From NCBI GenBank assembly GCA_964465355.1, contig CAYXJZ010000124.1, forward strand, positions 1-7,316: a DNA stretch of 7,316 nucleotides. Direction: 5' to 3'. Below the pieces are notes generated by a model, which made no database searches, had not been told where the DNA came from, and saw nothing but the letters and a program-made list of their open reading frames with translations. A program made the position numbers and the translations under genes. This document shows positions 1 to 5,842 of this stretch, in pieces (position 1 is the first letter of the stretch; each line of letters begins with the position of its first letter). The stretch comes from JAABTL01 sp964465355 (lineage in GTDB: Bacteria; Deinococcota; Deinococci; Deinococcales; Trueperaceae).

Positions 1-63
1 ACGGCCCGCAACATCAACACGGTGGCCAAGCTCGCGGCCATGGCGGCCAGCTCCGACGACTGA
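1..63 (+). CDS. C-terminal end of an unidentified protein (5' truncated by window edge)
   Basis: Frame 1 reads 20 sense codons, starting Thr-Ala-Arg-Asn-Ile-Asn-Thr-Val and ending in Ser-Ser-Asp-Asp, followed by TGA at 61-63. Every third position is G or C, as expected for a real gene in this genome. The peptide is helical-looking and alanine-rich, and too short to assign to a family. It converges on the lipoprotein gene, whose stop lies 54 bases away on the other strand. I infer a genuine gene end from codon bias only. Confidence 0.6.
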   Translation, partial: TARNINTVAKLAAMAASSDD

Positions 64-68
64 GCCCT

Positions 69-96
69 GGAGGGCCCTCCTACCGGGCCCGCCCTC
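69..96. terminator. GC-rich inverted repeats between convergent genes, possible bidirectional terminator
   Basis: The 54-base space between two convergent stop codons holds a 12-base perfect palindrome GGAGGGCCCTCC (69-80). GGGCCC (72-77) can pair with a second GGGCCC (85-90) around a 7-base loop. As an alternative, GAGGGC (70-75) can pair with GCCCTC (91-96). The location fits a shared terminator, but neither strand has a T-tract, so intrinsic termination is uncertain. Confidence 0.3.
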
Positions 97-117
97 AGCA
101 CGGCCCGCCGACGCGCT

Positions 118-738
118 TCAGTCTGCCCGGCTCACCTCGATCCGCAGTCTGCCGTAGTTGTTGCTTGAGTTGCCGCTGCCCCGGTTCAGCACCAACGCCT
201 TGCCTTGGCCGGTGACCTCGTACTCGTAGCTGTGGTCTGCCGTGGGTCCGGTTCCGCCCGTCAACGGCCCCAGGTCTTGGAAGGTGCTGCCGCCGTCGAG
301 GCTGATCCTCACCGCGCTTCCGCGGAAGGGAACCGAGTTCCCGCAGCGGCTCGAACCGTTCGGCACCGCGAACACCCACGCCGCGTCCATCCCGACATGA
401 CCGTTCTGAACGCCTGGCGATGGGAACATAGGCTCATCCCCCGCTTCGCCCTGGCAGACGCCCAGCTCCCACTCGTCCCATCCCCAGGAGCTGTGCGTGC
501 CTTCGACGACGACCACGTAGCGCACGCCGGCCGCCAGGACCGGACCCGTCGCGGTCGGCGTTCCGCTGGGGCGGTAGGTATCCAGGTAGAAGGGATCGAG
601 GTTTCCCTCTCCGCCTGTGCCGGGTTGGGCGCAGGCGCCCAGCAGGAGGAGCACCAAGCCCACCGACAGAGCCCTGAACATCCGTCCTCTGCCAGCCAGC
701 CCAGTTGCCTCGGTACCTATGCGCGCGACGTGCTCCAT
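118..738 (-). CDS. Predicted secreted lipoprotein of unrecognised family
   Basis: This encodes a 206-residue protein that I do not recognise. The chosen ATG (736-738) has GGAGGT (745-750) six bases upstream. An upstream in-frame GTG (760-762) is possible but would place that Shine-Dalgarno inside the gene. A later ATG at residue 20 (679-681) would give a compact signal peptide and is a real alternative. Residues 20-36 form a lipoprotein signal, with hydrophobic LVLLLL and lipobox LGAC, giving lipidated Cys36. The mature part is rich in Gly, Ser and Thr and looks all-beta. It has two cysteines (95 and 132) that could form a disulfide, aromatic clusters such as SSWGWDEW (83-90), an SLDGG turn (146-150), and a C-terminal NNYGRLRIEV (193-202). 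That end resembles the last strand of jelly-roll or lectin-like carbohydrate-binding domains; this is inference only. The first 24 codons include 8 ending in A or T, against 2 of the first 24 in phnD, so codon use is less adapted than its neighbours. It follows phnE on the same strand after 93 bases. Confidence 0.75.
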   Translation of the reverse strand: MEHVARIGTEATGLAGRGRMFRALSVGLVLLLLGACAQPGTGGEGNLDPFYLDTYRPSGTPTATGPVLAAGVRYVVVVEGTHSSWGWDEWELGVCQGEAGDEPMFPSPGVQNGHVGMDAAWVFAVPNGSSRCGNSVPFRGSAVRISLDGGSTFQDLGPLTGGTGPTADHSYEYEVTGQGKALVLNRGSGNSSNNYGRLRIEVSRAD

Positions 739-758
739 GCTGCCACCTCCGTGATCGG

Positions 759-773
759 ACACACTTCGTGTGT
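759..773 (-). promoter_or_regulatory. Perfect hairpin/dyad in the lipoprotein gene leader
   Basis: On the minus strand ACACAC-GAA-GTGTGT is a perfect 6-bp inverted repeat with a 3-base loop. It ends eight bases upstream of the GGAGGT Shine-Dalgarno (745-750) of the lipoprotein gene. It could be an RNA stem-loop in the 5' leader that affects stability or initiation, or a DNA operator. No T-tract follows it, so it does not look like a terminator for the phn operon. Confidence 0.4.
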
Positions 774-798
774 TCCCATGGACCCTAGGGCAGCGAGC

Positions 799-816
799 TT
801 TAAACCCTGTTTAAAC
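799..816 (-). promoter_or_regulatory. TTTAAAC direct repeat, 11-bp period, upstream of the lipoprotein gene
   Basis: On the + strand TTTAAAC (799-805), CCTG, then TTTAAAC (810-816) form a perfect 7-bp direct repeat separated by 4 bases. On the minus strand, the direction of the lipoprotein gene, this reads GTTTAAA-CAGG-GTTTAAA. One repeat per helical turn is the geometry of PhoB/PhoP-type response-regulator sites. The A/T cores stand out against very GC-rich surroundings. A weak -10-like TAGGGT (787-782 on the minus strand) follows 11 bases after the second unit. The functional reading is inference. Confidence 0.4.
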
Positions 817-831
817 GCTCCATGCGCTGGC

Positions 832-1644
832 CTACCGGATCCACCCCCGCGCCCGCACCGACACCCACTCCGCCAGCAGCACCAGCACCAGGATCGCCGA
901 CAGGATCAGGCTCACCCGCCCGAAGCTGAGCGAGTTGATGCTGGCGTCAAGCAGCATGCCGATGCCGCCACCGCCCACCAGCCCGAGGAAGGTGGACTCG
1001 CGGATGTTGATGTCCCAGCGGAACAGCACCGTGCCGGCGAACTGCGGCATGGTCTGCGGCACGATGGCGTAGACGATGCGCTGCAGCCGCGAGGCGCCGG
1101 TGGCTTCGATGGCCTCGATGCTCTCGCGGTCCACCTCCTCCACCGCCTCGTAGAGCAGCTTGCCGATGAAGCCGATGGAGCGCAGGGTGATCGCCAGCAC
1201 CCCGGCGAAAGTACCGGGGCCGAAGACGAACACCAGCACCAGCGCCCACACCAGCGAGTGCACGCTGCGCGAGGCCACGATGATGAACAGCGCCAGCGCC
1301 CGCACCACGGGGTGAGGCGTGGTGTTGCGCGCCGCGCCGAGGGCCACGGGCACCGCCAGCAAGGTGGCGCCGATGGTGCCGAGGCTGGCGATGTTGATGG
1401 TGTCGATCAGCGGCTGCAACAGCCGCGGCAGGTAGGCCATGTCCGGCGGGAACATGCGGGCCATCAGGCGCCTGCCCTGATAGAGGGCGTCCTGCACGAA
1501 CTCCCAGCGCGTGTCCTGGGTGACGACCACCCAGGCGATGGAGGTCAGCAACAGGATGCCGACCCACAGCAGCGCGTTCAGCAGCCGTTGCCGCGGGGTG
1601 GTGGCCGTCCACGTCGGCCTGCCACCGCGCTCGGTCAAGGGCAT
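832..1644 (-). CDS. phnE: PhnE-type ABC transporter permease (second permease of the operon)
   Basis: A 270-residue inner-membrane permease of the phosphonate/phosphite/phosphate importer family (binding-protein-dependent transport family, PhnE subgroup). It has an N-terminal membrane segment (about 23-41) and a membrane core from about 85 to 260. The cytoplasmic EAA loop (about 166-200) starts EAVEEVD and contains ATGAS and IVPQTMP; it docks on the ATPase. It is followed by the PhnE-typical RWDINIRES (209-217) and a glycine-rich LVGGGGIG (222-229). The ATG lies 13 bases after the stop of the first permease. Purine-rich bases overlapping that stop (TGAGG) may act as the ribosome-binding site, so translation is probably coupled. 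The stop is TAG at 832-834. It is related to but clearly diverged from the upstream permease, which suggests a heterodimeric channel, as in other PhnCDEE operons. The family assignment is firm; the exact substrate is not. Confidence 0.93.
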   Translation of the reverse strand: MPLTERGGRPTWTATTPRQRLLNALLWVGILLLTSIAWVVVTQDTRWEFVQDALYQGRRLMARMFPPDMAYLPRLLQPLIDTINIASLGTIGATLLAVPVALGAARNTTPHPVVRALALFIIVASRSVHSLVWALVLVFVFGPGTFAGVLAITLRSIGFIGKLLYEAVEEVDRESIEAIEATGASRLQRIVYAIVPQTMPQFAGTVLFRWDINIRESTFLGLVGGGGIGMLLDASINSLSFGRVSLILSAILVLVLLAEWVSVRARGWIR

Positions 1645-1657
1645 GCCCGCACCGGCC

Positions 1658-2443
1658 TCACTGCACCCTCGCCCTGATCCAACCGGAGCCGTACTCCAAC
1701 AGCAGCACGATGGCGATGACCAGCAGCAGGATGGCCGCCGATGTGTCGAAGTCGTAACGCTGCACCGAGGTGCGCAGGGTGCCGCCGATGCCGCCTGCCC
1801 CGACGATGCCGAGGATGGTCGACTCGCGGAAGTTGATGTCGAAGCGGTAGACGCTCAGGCCGATGAAGCGGGGCATGACCTGCGGCACGATGGCGAAGCG
1901 CACCACCTGTAGCCAGCTCGCGCCGGTGGCGCGCACGGCCTCCACCTGCCTTGCGTCGATCTCCTCGATGGCCTCGCCAAGCAGCTTGCCGACGAAGGCG
2001 ATGGTGGCCACGATCAGCGTCAGCAACCCGGCGAAGGGGCCAAAGCCCATCATCACCACGAAGAGGATGGCGATGATGACCTCGGGCAGGCTGCGCAGCA
2101 CGCTCAGCAGCGCGCGGCAGGCAAGGAAGACCGGCCGCGGCACCAGGTTGGCCGCCGCGCCGAGGGCGAAGGGCACGCTGAGCAGCACACCCACCACTGT
2201 GGCCACCACCGTCATGGTGAGGCTCTCGACGATGCCCGTGCGGATGGCCGGCCAGCGCGAGGCGAAGTCGGGCTGCAGGAACTGGCTGAGCAGCCGGGCG
2301 CTGCGCTCGGCACCCCGCTGCACGCGCGCCAGGTCGATGTGGATGGACTCGAAAGCGAACAGCAGGTAGGCCACCGCCAAGGCAAGCGCCAGCCACTGCC
2401 ACCATGGCCGGCTGCGCTGCCAGGCGGGCCGCCAGCTCCGCAT
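1658..2443 (-). CDS. phnE: PhnE-type ABC transporter permease (first permease of the operon)
   Basis: A 261-residue integral membrane subunit. The N-terminal membrane segment (about 14-31) is followed by an extracytoplasmic stretch, then membrane segments from about 70 to 155. The EAA loop (about 157-191) contains EAIEEID, the conserved glycine in RATGAS (171-176) and IVPQVMP. Next come RFDINFRES (200-208), the glycine-rich IVGAGGIG (213-220), and a final membrane helix near 236-250. Length and motif order match PhnE proteins. Its ATG shares one base with the phnC stop (TGATG at 2445-2441), a classic coupled junction, which supports this start and tight ATPase:permease stoichiometry. It probably pairs with the following permease to form the translocation pore. 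Whether phosphonate, phosphite or phosphate is carried cannot be read from the sequence. Confidence 0.94.
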   Translation of the reverse strand: MRSWRPAWQRSRPWWQWLALALAVAYLLFAFESIHIDLARVQRGAERSARLLSQFLQPDFASRWPAIRTGIVESLTMTVVATVVGVLLSVPFALGAAANLVPRPVFLACRALLSVLRSLPEVIIAILFVVMMGFGPFAGLLTLIVATIAFVGKLLGEAIEEIDARQVEAVRATGASWLQVVRFAIVPQVMPRFIGLSVYRFDINFRESTILGIVGAGGIGGTLRTSVQRYDFDTSAAILLLVIAIVLLLEYGSGWIRARVQ

Positions 2444-3123
2444 CAGGCGGCGGCCCCTGGCGTCGACCAGTCCTCTGCCCCGTAGATCAGCGTCAAGGCC
2501 TCGGCGTCCAGTGCAGCGGGCGGTCCGTCGAAGACCACCCGGCCGGCCCGCAGACCCACGATCCTCGGGACGAAGCGCCTGGCCAGCTCGACGTCATGGA
2601 TGTTGACCACGGCGGCCACGCCGTTCTCCCCTGCCAACTCGATGATGAGGCGCATGACCTCGCGGCCGGTCCTCGGATCGAGCGAGGCGGTGGGCTCGTC
2701 CACCAGCAGCAGGTCGGGTGCCTGCATCAGCGCACGCACGATGCCGACACGCTGGCGTTGGCCACCGGAGAGGGCGTCTGCCCGCTTGTCGATGTGGTCG
2801 CTCAGCCCCACGCGCTCCAGCAGCTGCAAGGCGCGCTCCACGTCCTTGGCCGGGTAGCGGCGGAAGGTGCTGGCCCAGAAGCCGGTGTAGCCGAGGCGGC
2901 CGGAGAGGGCGTTCTCCATGACGCTGAGGCGCTCGACCAGGGCGTACTCCTGGAAGATCATGCCGATGCGGCGGCGCTGCTGCCTGAGACGGCGGCGCGA
3001 GAGGCCGGTGATCTCGGTGCCGCCGACCCGGATGCTGCCAGAGGTGGGCTCCACCAGGCGGTTGATGCAGCGGATCAGGCTGCTCTTGCCGGCGCCGGAA
3101 GCGCCGATCAGGGCGATGACCTC
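2443..3123 (-). CDS. phnC: PhnC-type ABC transporter ATPase (5' end lost in assembly gap)
   Basis: 226 codons remain, beginning inside the nucleotide-binding domain just before the Walker A motif. PhnC proteins are usually about 250-260 residues, so roughly 30 N-terminal residues, including the start codon, lie in the N run. All ATPase motifs are intact: Walker A GASGAGKSS (visible residues 7-15), Q-loop IFQE, signature LSGGQRQRVG, Walker B LLLVDEP followed by TASLD, and the switch histidine in NIHDVELA. The ENALSGRLG segment between Q-loop and signature is typical of PhnC. It hydrolyses ATP on the cytoplasmic face to power import through the two PhnE subunits. The gene lies between phnD and the first phnE and overlaps the latter by one base. 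The reading frame happens to stay open across the Ns into phnD, but this is not a real fusion. Confidence 0.93.
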   Translation of the reverse strand, partial: EVIALIGASGAGKSSLIRCINRLVEPTSGSIRVGGTEITGLSRRRLRQQRRRIGMIFQEYALVERLSVMENALSGRLGYTGFWASTFRRYPAKDVERALQLLERVGLSDHIDKRADALSGGQRQRVGIVRALMQAPDLLLVDEPTASLDPRTGREVMRLIIELAGENGVAAVVNIHDVELARRFVPRIVGLRAGRVVFDGPPAALDAEALTLIYGAEDWSTPGAAA

Positions 3124-3223
3124 NNNNNNNNNNNNNNNNNNNNNNNNNNNNNNNNNNNNNNNNNNNNNNNNNNNNNNNNNNNNNNNNNNNNNNNNNNNNN
3201 NNNNNNNNNNNNNNNNNNNNNNN
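3124..3223. other. Assembly gap (100 Ns)
   Basis: Exactly 100 undetermined bases, a customary scaffolding placeholder, so the true length may differ. By family lengths, the missing DNA should hold the last residues of phnD, its stop, the phnD-phnC junction, and the start plus about 30 codons of phnC. Confidence 0.98.
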
Positions 3224-4161
3224 AGGTAGTCGATGCCAAGCTCCGCGTCGATCTGGCGCACCACGGCCCAGGTCGAGGCGTAGTCGATCTCCAGGAACTG
3301 CTCCTGGCCTTCGGCGCCGAACTCGGCCAGCAGGTCGGAGCCAGCCCACTCGTAGGTGAAGAAGGCTTCCTTGATCCTCTCCTGGAGCTCGGGCACCAGG
3401 TTGTGCACCACGCCATAGCCGGTGGTGGGGAAGGACTGGCTGGTGTAGATGCTCACGAAGTCGCTCTCGCTGACGACATCGCGGGCGACCATGCGGGTGA
3501 GCACCGAGTTGGCGACGGCGGCGGCCTCGTAGTCGCCGTTGGCGATGCCGAGGATGCTGTTCTCGTGGCTGCCTGAGAAGACGGCGGTGAAGTCGCGGCC
3601 TTCCAGCAGGCCGAACTCCGCGGCAAGCAGCGCCGATGGCGCCTTGAAGCCCGAGTTGCTGGTCTGGGTGACGAAGGCCAGCTCGCGACCGCTGAGCTGC
3701 TCCATGGTGGTGATGTCACTGCCGGTCGGCACGATGATCTCCATCTCGTAGCCGTAGCTACCGTCGGCGGCCGACATGATGGCGAAGGGCCGGAAGCCCG
3801 AGCGGGCGACGGCGTATGGCACGTTGCCGGTGTTCACCCCGGCGATGTGCAGGCGGCCTGCCTCCAGCGCCAGCTGCTGCGCGGCGTAGCTGTCGACCAC
3901 GAAGAACTGCACCTGCTTGCCGGTGACGGCGCTGAGGTGGTCGAGGAAGCCCTGCCACACCTCCTGGTACAGCGCCGGGTCCTCGACCGGGGTGTAGGAG
4001 AAGATGAGGACGTCGGGGTCGATGAGCTGGGCCGGGTCACTCGGGATGTCCGCGAGGAAGTCGCCGTCCTCGTCGAGGTAGCCGGGGGCAAGGATCTGGG
4101 CCGAGCCGAAGCCGATCAGCAGAGCCGCGACGAGCATGACGAGCTTGGACTGCTTGCGCAT
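3224..4161 (-). CDS. phnD: PhnD-type periplasmic binding protein for phosphonate/phosphite/phosphate (3' end in gap)
   Basis: This is the substrate-binding protein of the importer. 312 complete codons plus CTN (Leu) are visible before the gap; the family usually runs about 290-340 residues, so only a short tail is missing. I chose the ATG at 4159-4161 because a signal peptide follows at once: MRKQSK, a hydrophobic stretch, then FGSAQ, with likely cleavage after Ala21. A GGAGG (4172-4176) lies ten bases upstream, somewhat far. Extending further upstream would add non-signal residues through the regulatory region. Family marks include FSYTPVEDP near the start of the mature lobe, LEAGRLHIAGVNTG, the loop TQTSNSGFKAPSALL (anion-binding region), and GSHENSILGIANGDYEAAAV. 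There is no lipobox cysteine, so the protein should be soluble in the periplasm, which implies a diderm-type envelope. It is the first gene of the operon. The exact ligand is undetermined. Confidence 0.93.
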
Positions 4162-4185
4162 GGTGGTTGTGCCTCCAAGGCCTGA

Positions 4186-4195
4186 GTCACGTGAC
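4186..4195. promoter_or_regulatory. GTCACGTGAC palindrome in the phnD leader
   Basis: A perfect 10-bp palindrome ends 24 bases upstream of the phnD ATG and just 5' of its Shine-Dalgarno. If transcription starts downstream of the proposed -10, it lies in the 5' leader. A repressor operator is possible; chance occurrence is also possible. Confidence 0.25.
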
Positions 4196-4218
4196 GCGGG
4201 TGCGCCTCGTAGGAGTCG

Positions 4219-4224
4219 AGTATC
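4219..4224 (-). promoter_or_regulatory. Possible -10 element of the phn operon promoter
   Basis: On the minus strand GATACT matches TATAAT at 4 of 6 positions. It lies about 58 bases before the phnD ATG and 8 bases downstream of a CTGTCAA heptamer (4239-4233). At 17-bp spacing the -35 position reads ACGGAG, a very poor match. A poor -35 overlapped by repeats is what one expects of an activator-dependent promoter. Identified by eye only. Confidence 0.35.
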
Positions 4225-4232
4225 GGAAGTGG

Positions 4233-4276
4233 TTGACAGGGCTCCGTCATGGGATCCACATGGTTCTGTCATGGCT
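4233..4276 (-). promoter_or_regulatory. Pho-box-like array of four 11-bp repeats upstream of phnD
   Basis: On the + strand four consecutive 11-mers align in phase: TTGACAGGGCT (4233-4243), CCGTCATGGGA (4244-4254), TCCACATGGTT (4255-4265) and CTGTCATGGCT (4266-4276). Units 1 and 4, and units 2 and 4, match at 8 of 11 positions; units 2-4 share CATGG in register. CTGTCAT is the core of the E. coli PhoB box, which also repeats every 11 bp. On the minus strand the unit nearest the operon contains CTGTCAA (4239-4233). The array sits directly upstream of the putative -10, where a phosphate-starvation activator would bind. The dominant heptamer orientation is opposite to transcription, which is atypical. 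The regulator's identity is inferred. Confidence 0.45.
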
Positions 4277-4300
4277 GCCTGGCTCGCGACGATCCGCGCC

Positions 4301-4327
4301 GCCTGGCCCTTCCCTTCAGAGCCAGGC
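4301..4327 (-). terminator. Strong hairpin after the MocR gene, probable terminator
   Basis: On the minus strand GCCTGGCTCT (4327-4318) pairs with AGGGCCAGGC (4310-4301), a 10-bp stem with one G-U pair and a 7-base loop. It starts 19 bases after the MocR stop. No T-tract follows, so it may be a non-canonical terminator or may only protect the mRNA 3' end. It separates the regulator from the phn operon on the same strand. Confidence 0.5.
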
Positions 4328-4345
4328 TCGCCGCCCAAGCCGAGG

Positions 4346-5830
4346 TCAGATCAAGGTCCGCAGCACCTCGGCGAAGCCCTGGGCCGTCGTCCTCGCCTCC
4401 TCCGCCGGCACATTGGTGAAGCCCAGCAGCAGTCCCGGCCGGAAGGGCGCCCCCACCCCGTAGGTCGACGATGCTGACGGTTCGAAACCCCTGCTCCGTA
4501 GGCGCTCCACCACCTGCACGTCGTTCGTCCCCTCGGGCAAGTAGGCGTTGAGGTGCATGCCGCCGGGCTGCACCGCCACCTCCAGAAAAGGTGCCGCCTC
4601 CTGCAAGGCATGCAGCAAGGCGTCGCGCCGCTCGGCGTAGAGCCGCCGCATGCGCCGGACGTGCCTACCCAGATGGCCCTCCTCCAGGAAGGTGGCGATG
4701 GCGGCCTGGATGACCGCTGCCGGAGAAGGCTGCAACCGCTCGGCTGCCTCGGTGAGCGGCTCGATCAGCGACCTCGGCGCCACCAGGTAGCCGATGCCGA
4801 TGGAAGGTGACAGCACCTTGCTGAAGGTTCCGACGTAGAGCACCCGGTCGTCCCGGTCCAGGCTCTTGAGCGCGGGCAGCGGCTGGCCCACGTAGCGGAA
4901 CTCGCTGTCGTAGTCGTCCTCGACGATCCAGGCGCCTGCCTGCTCGGCCCAGCGCAGCAGCTCGGCACGCCTGGCCAGCGACAGGGTGTGACCGAGGGGG
5001 AAGTGGTGCGTGGGCGTGAGCAGCACGAACTTGGCCGCCTCCGCCCTCCCTTGCAGCAGGCCGACACGCATGCCTTGCTCGTCGACCGGCACACCTTCGA
5101 TCCTGGCCCCGGCCAGCCGCATGGCCTCGCGACCGCTCGGGTAGCCAGGGTCCTCCACCCAGGCCAGATCGCCATCACGAACGAGCACCCTCGCAATGAG
5201 GCCCAAGGACCCCTGGTAACCGTGGCTGACGATGACCTGGTCGGCAGAGCAGTCGATGCCGCGGGCCACCGCTAGGTAGGCGGCGATCTGCCGTCTGAGC
5301 AGCGGCAGACCCGCGGGTGCCTGGTAGGCCTGGTCGAAGCCCTCCATCCGCCGTGCCTGCCGTGCCAGCAGCCTGGCCAACAGCTTGGCAGGGAAGGCGT
5401 CGAGGGCGGGCATCCCCATCTTGAAGACCTTGGCGGTGGGCTCACCACCCGGAAGGGCAACCGTCTTCGGGGATCCAGAGGTAGGAGATGCGGGGCCGTC
5501 GCTCGTCGTCGCTTCGCCTACCCCCGCGGCCAACTGACGGTTCACCACCGTGCCGGCCGCGCCAAGGCCCACCACGTAACCCTCGGAGGCCAGCATCTGG
5601 TAGGCCGTGTCCACCGTGCCGCGCGCCACCCCAAGCTGCGCCGCCAGGCTGCGGGTGGACGGCAGGCGCGTCCCAGGCGCAAGGCGGCCATCCAGCACCG
5701 CCGATGCCACACTGCGGTAGATGCGCCGGTAGAGCGGTCCCGAGCGGGCGCTCGGGGCTTGGTCGCCCATGGCTTGTTCATCCAGAGCCAAGTCGCCCAG
5801 GTCAAGCAGCTCAAGGGGCCGCTCAGACAT
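4346..5830 (-). CDS. MocR/GntR-family transcriptional regulator with aminotransferase-like domain
   Basis: A 494-residue cytoplasmic regulator. An N-terminal GntR winged helix (about residues 31-98) shows LYRRIYRSV, LAPGTRLPSTRSLA, LGVARGTV and YQMLASEGY. A linker rich in Gly, Ala, Ser and Thr (about 99-134) leads to a fold-type I PLP-dependent aminotransferase-like domain (about 135-494). That domain contains VSHGYQGSLG, EDPGYP, LTPTHHFPLG, EDDYDSEFRY (304-313), and the PLP-lysine motif TFSK with Lys338. Length and order match full-size MocR proteins (GabR, PdxR, TauR type). They usually bind PLP and sense an amine or PLP itself; the effector here is unknown. The ATG at 5830 is the most upstream reasonable start; a GGAAGG lies 12 bases before it, which is far. 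It is divergent from the AhpD-like/EamA pair, the usual position of a MocR regulator relative to its target, and it may also repress itself. phnD follows 184 bases downstream on the same strand, behind a hairpin. Confidence 0.93.
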   Translation of the reverse strand: MSERPLELLDLGDLALDEQAMGDQAPSARSGPLYRRIYRSVASAVLDGRLAPGTRLPSTRSLAAQLGVARGTVDTAYQMLASEGYVVGLGAAGTVVNRQLAAGVGEATTSDGPASPTSGSPKTVALPGGEPTAKVFKMGMPALDAFPAKLLARLLARQARRMEGFDQAYQAPAGLPLLRRQIAAYLAVARGIDCSADQVIVSHGYQGSLGLIARVLVRDGDLAWVEDPGYPSGREAMRLAGARIEGVPVDEQGMRVGLLQGRAEAAKFVLLTPTHHFPLGHTLSLARRAELLRWAEQAGAWIVEDDYDSEFRYVGQPLPALKSLDRDDRVLYVGTFSKVLSPSIGIGYLVAPRSLIEPLTEAAERLQPSPAAVIQAAIATFLEEGHLGRHVRRMRRLYAERRDALLHALQEAAPFLEVAVQPGGMHLNAYLPEGTNDVQVVERLRSRGFEPSASSTYGVGAPFRPGLLLGFTNVPAEEARTTAQGFAEVLRTLI

Positions 5831-5842
5831 GGCCTAGGAAAA

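Noticed and set aside
759..773. Hairpin as transcription terminator of the phn operon
   Set aside because: There is no T-tract on the minus strand after it, and it is adjacent to the Shine-Dalgarno of the next gene, so it more likely belongs to the leader of that gene.
205..1677. Long open frame on the + strand (490 codons)
   Set aside because: It lies antisense to the lipoprotein and second permease genes. The peptide is rich in His, Arg, Gln, Ala and Gly with no domain, as is usual for shadow frames in GC-rich DNA.
1635..2405. Alternative minus-strand frame over the first permease
   Set aside because: It overlaps the PhnE frame out of phase and reads Arg/His/Pro/Ala-rich low-complexity sequence, while the PhnE frame has all family motifs.
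2404..3576. Long open frame on the + strand opposite phnC/phnD (390 codons)
   Set aside because: It crosses the gap, has low-complexity composition and no motifs, and is antisense to strongly supported genes.
4233..4261. TTGACA (4233-4238) as a -35 of a + strand promoter
   Set aside because: At 17-bp spacing the -10 position reads CCACAT, a poor match, and no + strand gene follows. The bases are better explained as part of the 11-bp repeats.
2443..4338. Single 631-residue ATPase/binding-protein fusion
   Set aside because: The frame is joined only through 100 Ns. Domain order (signal peptide, PhnD, then a headless PhnC) and family lengths show two genes, and the phnD start belongs at 4161.
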